Below are positions 19,147 through 23,962 of a DNA stretch of 23,962 bases, piece after piece (the stretch's first letter is position 1; each line of letters begins with the position of its first letter). The stretch lies in IMG/VR virus record IMGVR_UViG_3300031785_000055, positions 1-23,962 of that record. One strand, written 5' to 3'. The stretch is from a virus. Under the pieces are notes generated by a model. That model made no database searches. It saw nothing but the letters and a program-made list of their open reading frames with translations, and was not told the DNA's origin. The translations under genes were made by a program, and so were the position numbers.

Positions 19147-20848
19147 GGACCGCACCACGGCCTATGCTCGGGCCGTGGTCGCCGGTGATCTCATCGCCGG
19201 GCCCCAGGTGCGCGACGCCTGCCAACGCCACCTGACGGATCTGGAAGAGGGACCGGCGCGCGGTATTCATTGGAGCCTGGAGGCGGCCACGCGGGCCATC
19301 GGGTTTTTCGAGGAAGTGCTCAAGCTCAACGGCGGCCGTTTCGAGGGCCAGCCGTTCAAGCTGCTGCCGTGGCAGGTCTTCATCGTCGGTTCGCTGTTCG
19401 GCTGGCTCGACAACGAGGGCTACCGGCGTTTCCGGGTTGCCTACGTGGAGACCGCCAAAGGGTCCGGTAAATCGCCGCTGGCCGCCGGCGTCGGTTTGTA
19501 CGGGCTCACCGCCGACGGCGAAGAGCGGGCCGAGGTTTACGCCGCGGCGACGAAGAAAGACCAGGCGCAAATCCTGTTCCGTGACGCCGTGGCCATGGTG
19601 GACCAGTCACCGATCCTGACCACACGCATCGTGAAATCGGGCGCCGCGGGCAAAGAGTTCAACCTGGCGTACCACCGCACCAGCAGCTTCTTCCGCACCG
19701 TGTCGGCGGACGATGGGCAGTCTGGCCCGCGTCCCCACGTGGCGTTGCTCGATGAGATCCACGAGCACAAGACCGGGATGGTGGTGGAGATGATGCGGGC
19801 CGGCACCAAAAGCCGCGAGCAGGCGCTGATCTTCATGATCACCAACTCCGGTACCGACCAGCTGACGGTCTGCTGGGACTACCACGAGTATTCGCGGAAG
19901 GTCGCCTCCGGCGCGCTGGTCGATGACAGCTTCTTCGGCTTCGTCTGCTGCATGGACGACACCGATGACCCGTTCAACGATGAGGACTGCTGGTACAAGG
20001 CGAACCCCTCGCTGAGCCACGGCATCCCCGGCCTCAAGTACCTGCGCGAGCAGGTCACCCAGGCGCGGGGCATGCCCTCGAAAGAAGCCACCGTGCGGCG
20101 GCTGAACTTCTGCCAGTGGGTACAGGCCGACAACCCGGCAATCTCGCGGGACGCCTGGGTCGCCGCGCAGGATCTCGGTTACGACGTGCTGCAGCTGCTG
20201 GGCCGCCGTTGTTACGCCGGGCTCGACCTGTCGAGCACCCAGGACCTGACGTCCTTGGTGCTGCTGTTCGAGCCCACCGAGAGTGACCCGGTTTGGCGCC
20301 TAGTGCCGTATTTCTGGCTGCCCAACGAGGGCCTGGCCAGAAAGGGCGAACAGGACAGGGTGCCCTACGTTCAATGGCTGGCCGACGGGCACCTGGAGAC
20401 GACGCCCGGCAAAGCGATCAAGAAACAATTCGTGCTGCAGCGGTTGGTCGAGATCGCCGATCAGTTCGACCTGCAGGGCATCGGCTACGACCGCTGGCGC
20501 ATCGAGGACCTCAACACCTTGATCGAGGACGAAGGGGCGAGCCTGCCTCCGTTGATCCCGGTCGGCCAGGGCTTCCAATCCATGGCGCCGGCGGTGGACG
20601 AATTCGAGCGCCGTCTGATCAATGGCGAGCTTCGGCACAGCGGCCACCCGGTTCTCACCTGGTGTGCGGCGAACGCCGTGTACCAGCAGGACCCGGCAGG
20701 CAATCGGAAGGTGGACAAACGCAAGAGCACGGGACGGGTGGACGGCATTGTCGCGTCAGTGATGGCGACGGCCCTCACCCTCACCGAACTGGTCGAGCGG
20801 GGCGACCTCGACGGGTTCCTCGAATCCCCCATCATGGTAGGCGTCTAA
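19109..20848 (+). CDS. Terminase large subunit, HK97-like
   Basis: A 579-residue packaging motor. The ATPase domain holds Walker A ETAKGSGKS (114-122) and Walker B VALLDEIHEH (211-220), with a coupling motif in MITNSGT. The C-terminal nuclease domain begins with GLDLSSTQDLTSL, giving the first acidic metal ligand, and ends with a conserved aspartate in GRVDGIVASVMA. N-terminal WSLEAATRAIGFFEEVL is typical of this HK97-type family. It drives DNA into the prohead through the portal encoded next, and cuts the concatemer. The portal ATG follows the stop with no gap. Confidence 0.95.
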   Translation: MTKPTPPENTDFEDRTTAYARAVVAGDLIAGPQVRDACQRHLTDLEEGPARGIHWSLEAATRAIGFFEEVLKLNGGRFEGQPFKLLPWQVFIVGSLFGWLDNEGYRRFRVAYVETAKGSGKSPLAAGVGLYGLTADGEERAEVYAAATKKDQAQILFRDAVAMVDQSPILTTRIVKSGAAGKEFNLAYHRTSSFFRTVSADDGQSGPRPHVALLDEIHEHKTGMVVEMMRAGTKSREQALIFMITNSGTDQLTVCWDYHEYSRKVASGALVDDSFFGFVCCMDDTDDPFNDEDCWYKANPSLSHGIPGLKYLREQVTQARGMPSKEATVRRLNFCQWVQADNPAISRDAWVAAQDLGYDVLQLLGRRCYAGLDLSSTQDLTSLVLLFEPTESDPVWRLVPYFWLPNEGLARKGEQDRVPYVQWLADGHLETTPGKAIKKQFVLQRLVEIADQFDLQGIGYDRWRIEDLNTLIEDEGASLPPLIPVGQGFQSMAPAVDEFERRLINGELRHSGHPVLTWCAANAVYQQDPAGNRKVDKRKSTGRVDGIVASVMATALTLTELVERGDLDGFLESPIMVGV

Positions 20849-22129
20849 ATGGCAGACACACCGAAAACCAGAAAGCCAGGACGGGTGAAAGCCGCGATCC
20901 TGAACTGGCTGGGCGTGCCGGTCAGCCTGACCACGGGTGAATTCTGGCGGGAGCTGGGCGCCACCAGCAGCAGCGGCCAGGCCGTGAACGTCGACAAGGC
21001 ATTGCAGCTCTCTGCGGTGTGGGCCTGCGTGCGGCTGCTCTCTGAAACCGTGTCCACCCTCCCGCTGAAGCTCTACCGTCGCGGGGAAGACGGCTCACGC
21101 GAAGCGGCCACCGATCACCCCATGTACGCGCTGCTCTGTCAGCGTCCCAACGCAGAGATGACGCCCGCGCGGTTCATGCTGTTGGTGATCGCCAGCATCT
21201 GCCTCCGCGGTAACGCCTTTATCGAGAAGCGCCGGATCGGCGCACGGATCGTCGCGCTGCACCCGCTGTTGCCCCAGAACGTCACGGTAAAGCGCCTGCC
21301 CACCGGGCGACTCGAGTACACCTACACCGAGGAAGGCTCCCGGCGCGTCATCCCCGAGCGGGACATCGTCCACATTCGCGGGTTCGGCTTGGACGGCGTC
21401 ACCGGCATGATGCCGGTCAACACAGGGAAGGAAGTGATCGGCTCCGCCATCGCTGCTGACGAAGCCTCCAGCAAGGTGTTCGCCCAAGGCCTGCAGGCGT
21501 CCGGCTTTCTGTCCACGGACAAGACCCTGACCAAAGACCAGCGCGAGGATCTGCGCGAAAAGCTCACCGCCTTCCAGGGCTCCAAGAACGCCGGGAAGCT
21601 GATGGTGGCGGAAGCCGGCCTGAAGTACGAAGGCATCACCATGGACCCCGAAGCGGCCCAGATGCTGGAAACCCGGTCGTTCAACGTCGAGGAAATCTGC
21701 CGTTGGTGGCGCGTGCCGCCGTTCATGGTGGGCCACACAACCAAGCAGAGCAGTTGGGCGTCCAGCGTGGAAGGGATGAACCTTCAGTTCCTGACCAACA
21801 CGCTGCGCCCGCTGATCGAAAACATCGAGCAGGAACTCAACATGGGCCTGCTCGGTGGCGACCACCCGTTCTTTTTCGAGTTCGCCGTGGAAGGCCTGCT
21901 CCGCACGGACACCAAGGGGCGGGCCGAGTTTTACGCCTCCGCAGCTCAGAACGGCTACATGAATCGCAATGAGATCCGCCGGCGGGAGAACCAGCCCCCG
22001 TTCGAGGGCGGCGACATCTTCACCGTCCAGTCCAACCTGGTGCCCATCGACAAGCTGGGCGAGGTCCAAGAAGCCGCCAATCGCGTGGCCGCCTCGTGGA
22101 TGGCTGGCCGCAACGGCACGACCGACTAA
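20849..22129 (+). CDS. Portal protein, HK97 family
   Basis: A 426-residue HK97-type portal, the twelve-subunit ring at one capsid vertex. Family signatures are LSAVWACVRLLSETVSTLPLKLY (split: LSAVWACVRLLSE, TVSTLPLKLY), a central RFMLLVIASICLRGNAFIEK region and the C-terminal FNVEEICRWWRVPPFMVGH and SSVEGMNLQFLTNTLRP. RRRENQPPFEGGD near the end matches the crown region. The start is directly after the terminase stop (TAAATG), so translation is likely coupled. Length is normal for the family. Confidence 0.95.
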   Translation: MADTPKTRKPGRVKAAILNWLGVPVSLTTGEFWRELGATSSSGQAVNVDKALQLSAVWACVRLLSETVSTLPLKLYRRGEDGSREAATDHPMYALLCQRPNAEMTPARFMLLVIASICLRGNAFIEKRRIGARIVALHPLLPQNVTVKRLPTGRLEYTYTEEGSRRVIPERDIVHIRGFGLDGVTGMMPVNTGKEVIGSAIAADEASSKVFAQGLQASGFLSTDKTLTKDQREDLREKLTAFQGSKNAGKLMVAEAGLKYEGITMDPEAAQMLETRSFNVEEICRWWRVPPFMVGHTTKQSSWASSVEGMNLQFLTNTLRPLIENIEQELNMGLLGGDHPFFFEFAVEGLLRTDTKGRAEFYASAAQNGYMNRNEIRRRENQPPFEGGDIFTVQSNLVPIDKLGEVQEAANRVAASWMAGRNGTTD

Positions 22130-22141
22130 CCGGAGTACCCC

Positions 22142-23014
22142 ATGACGATCAAGCAGATCCCGGCCGCGCCGCAAGCGCGACCGCGCGACGGCGTGCGCTG
22201 CGATATCGCCCCCAGCGCCCTGGAGCGCTGGAACCCAAGCCTCATGGCCGCCGAGGACGGCGAGGGCGAAAACACGATCTCCATCATGGACCCCATCGGC
22301 TTCGATCTCTGGGGCGACGGCGTCACCGCCAAACGGATTCAGCAGGACCTGCGCGCCATTGGCAACCAGGACGTCACCGTGCTGATCAACAGCCCCGGCG
22401 GCAACGTCTTCGAGGGCCTGGCCATCTACAACCTGCTGCGCCAGCACAAAGGGCACGTCACCACCAAAGTGATCGGCCTGGCCGCCAGTGCCGCGTCGTT
22501 CATCGCCCAGGCCGGCGACGACCGGCAGATCGCCCGCGCCGCGTTCCTGATGGTGCATAACTCCTGGGTCTGCACCTGCGGCAATCGTCACGACCTGCGC
22601 GCCATCGCCGACTGGCTGGAGCCCTTTGACCTCACACTGGCCGACATCTACGTCGCGCGGACGGGCCTGGGCCTCGACGACGTCAAAGAGGCGCTCGATG
22701 CCGAAACCTGGATCGGCGGCAGCGAAGCCGTGAAAGCCGGCTGGTGCGACAACCTCTTCAGCGGTGACGACGTCCGCGAGTCCGCCGACAACCGCCACAC
22801 CGATACCGTCGCCGCCCGCAAGCTGGACGTCATCCTGGCCCGCGCCGGCGTCCCGCGCAGCGAGCGGCGGTCCCTGATGCAAGATCTCAAAACCGGCACG
22901 CCCAGCGCTGCCGGCCCCGGTACGCACGACGCTACCGACACCCAGGCCGAAACGGCCGCTGTCGCCGAGATGCGAGCGCTGCTCGAGCGACTCTCACCAT
23001 CCCAACCCGCGTAA
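22142..23014 (+). CDS. ClpP-type prohead maturation protease
   Basis: A 290-residue serine protease of the ClpP/S14-like phage head-maturation type. The oxyanion/substrate strand is LINSPGGNVFEGLAIYNLL (81-99), the nucleophile is S116 in GLAASAAS and the catalytic His is H139 in MVHNSW. The C-terminal 80 residues are a linker-like, Ala/Asp-rich extension that may act in scaffolding or targeting. It would cleave the capsid protein delta domain. It follows the portal by 12 bases with GGAG before the ATG. Confidence 0.93.
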   Translation: MTIKQIPAAPQARPRDGVRCDIAPSALERWNPSLMAAEDGEGENTISIMDPIGFDLWGDGVTAKRIQQDLRAIGNQDVTVLINSPGGNVFEGLAIYNLLRQHKGHVTTKVIGLAASAASFIAQAGDDRQIARAAFLMVHNSWVCTCGNRHDLRAIADWLEPFDLTLADIYVARTGLGLDDVKEALDAETWIGGSEAVKAGWCDNLFSGDDVRESADNRHTDTVAARKLDVILARAGVPRSERRSLMQDLKTGTPSAAGPGTHDATDTQAETAAVAEMRALLERLSPSQPA

Positions 23015-23026
23015 CCGGAGAACACC

Positions 23027-23962
23027 ATGGCTGACAAAACCAACGCCGAGCTTCTCAAAGAAGCCACGGCCCAGCTGGAGAAAGTCTCCAGCGAATTCAG
23101 CAAGCAGGCCGAAGCCGCAATGAAAGAAGCGCAGCAATCCGGCCAGCTCTCTGCTGAAACCAAGGATGCGGTCGACCGCATCGCCACCCAACACAACGGC
23201 CTGGCCGAGTCTGTGAAAACCCTGCAGGCGAGCCTCGGCGAACTGGAACAGGACTTCGCCCGCATGCCGCTGGGCCGGGCCCAGGAAGTGGCCAAAAGCG
23301 CCGGGCAGATCGTCATCGCCAACGAGAAGATGAAGCCCTTCGCCAGCGGTCTGGAGCAGGGCCGCAGCCTGCGCGTGCCGGTGCAGGACGCCCTCACCAG
23401 CCCGGACGTGCCCGACGGCATTGTGGAGCCCCAGCGCCTGCCCGGCATCGACGTGATGCCCAAGCAGCGTCTGTTCATCCGCGACCTGATCTCCCCCGGC
23501 CGCACCGGCGCGCCGGCGATCTTCTGGGTCCAGCAAACCGGCTTCACCAACAACGCCGCGACCGTGGCCGAAAACACCACCAAGCCGTACAGCGACATCG
23601 CGTTCAACTCCAAGATCACCCCGGTGCAAACGGTGGCCCATATGTTCAAGGCCTCCAAGCAGATCCTGGACGACTTCGCCCAGCTCGCGTCCACCATCGA
23701 CGCCGAGATGCGCTACGGCCTGAAGTACGCCGAAGAGCAGCAGATTCTGTTCGGCGACGGCACCGGCACCAACCTGGAAGGCATCGTGCCGCAGGCATCC
23801 GCGTTCAACGCGGCGTTCGCTGTCGATCAGCAGAACGGCATCGACGACCTGCGCCTGGCCATGCTGCAGGCGCAGCTGGCCCGGTTCCCCGCCAGTGGCC
23901 ACGTCCTGCACTTCATCGACTGGGCTAAGATCGAGCTCACCAAAGACACCCTGGGCCGCTAC
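23027..23962 (+). CDS. Major capsid protein, HK97 family (cut by window edge)
   Basis: The first 312 residues of an HK97-fold capsid protein; the 3' end lies beyond the window. Residues 1-80 are a coiled coil (NAELLKEATAQLEKVSSEF and on), the delta domain that scaffolds assembly and is removed by the protease. The shell part starts about residue 105 and shows the conserved RDLISPGRTGAPAIFWVQQTG (split: RDLISPGR, TGAPAIFWVQQTG), FKASKQILDDFAQLAS and AEEQQILFGDGTGTNLEGI segments. The ATG at 23027 has GGAG seven bases upstream and is 12 bases after the protease stop. Confidence 0.95.
   Translation, partial: MADKTNAELLKEATAQLEKVSSEFSKQAEAAMKEAQQSGQLSAETKDAVDRIATQHNGLAESVKTLQASLGELEQDFARMPLGRAQEVAKSAGQIVIANEKMKPFASGLEQGRSLRVPVQDALTSPDVPDGIVEPQRLPGIDVMPKQRLFIRDLISPGRTGAPAIFWVQQTGFTNNAATVAENTTKPYSDIAFNSKITPVQTVAHMFKASKQILDDFAQLASTIDAEMRYGLKYAEEQQILFGDGTGTNLEGIVPQASAFNAAFAVDQQNGIDDLRLAMLQAQLARFPASGHVLHFIDWAKIELTKDTLGRY

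Noticed and set aside
21095-22927. 610-codon minus-strand frame opposite portal and protease
   Set aside because: Antisense to two strongly recognised genes, with no recognisable motif; a codon-bias shadow.

Overview
The window is most of the left and central part of a temperate, lambdoid-style tailed prophage (HK97-type head genes) in a GC-rich proteobacterium. A PrtN-type activator, a P2-like CII family protein and lambda-like lysis genes favour a gammaproteobacterium, but I cannot name the genus from sequence alone. The right edge cuts through the major capsid gene and the left edge cuts through a tyrosine recombinase, so neither prophage end is resolved.

Layout. 1-1265 (+): end of an integrase, then two unrecognised AT-richer genes with a near-consensus promoter and a strong terminator (cargo or 'moron' style). 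1290-11590 (-): one long leftward operon of tightly packed genes, many joined by 4-base ATGA stop/start overlaps. Reading from its promoter it holds four small unknown genes, a dNMP kinase, a cupin-like protein, a KilAC-like antirepressor, a small membrane protein, a complete diversity-generating retroelement (DGR: two variable target genes, avd, template repeat, reverse transcriptase), small genes, an N6-adenine methyltransferase, a MazG-like pyrophosphohydrolase, a C5-cytosine methyltransferase and a PrtN-like activator. 11591-12824: control region with a CI-like repressor, a Cro-like protein and two operator clusters sharing one 15-bp motif. 12825-16676 (+): CII-like regulator, primase, VapE-type helicase, an array of twelve 9-bp iteron-like repeats (candidate origin) and a zinc-binding Q-like antiterminator. 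16677-17030: candidate late promoter followed at once by a terminator (lambda pR'/tR' logic), more hairpins and an initiator-like tRNA. 17031-18184: holin, SAR endolysin, Rz and embedded Rz1. 18174-23962: HNH endonuclease, small and large terminase, portal, ClpP-type prohead protease and major capsid protein.

The standout system is the DGR. Within a 102-bp template repeat and two variable repeats, the differences at template adenines number 12 in one target and 15 in the other; only one core difference falls at another base. Both variable repeats are followed, 28 bases downstream, by almost the same GC-rich hairpin, which the template lacks. Both targets are small stand-alone DUF1566/Lcl-like (C-type-lectin-fold) proteins, and the whole cassette lies in the leftward early operon next to regulators and DNA-modification genes, not beside tail genes. 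The CI-like repressor has Thr and Arg where autocleaving repressors have Ser and Lys, suggesting that induction depends on an antirepressor instead of RecA-stimulated cleavage.
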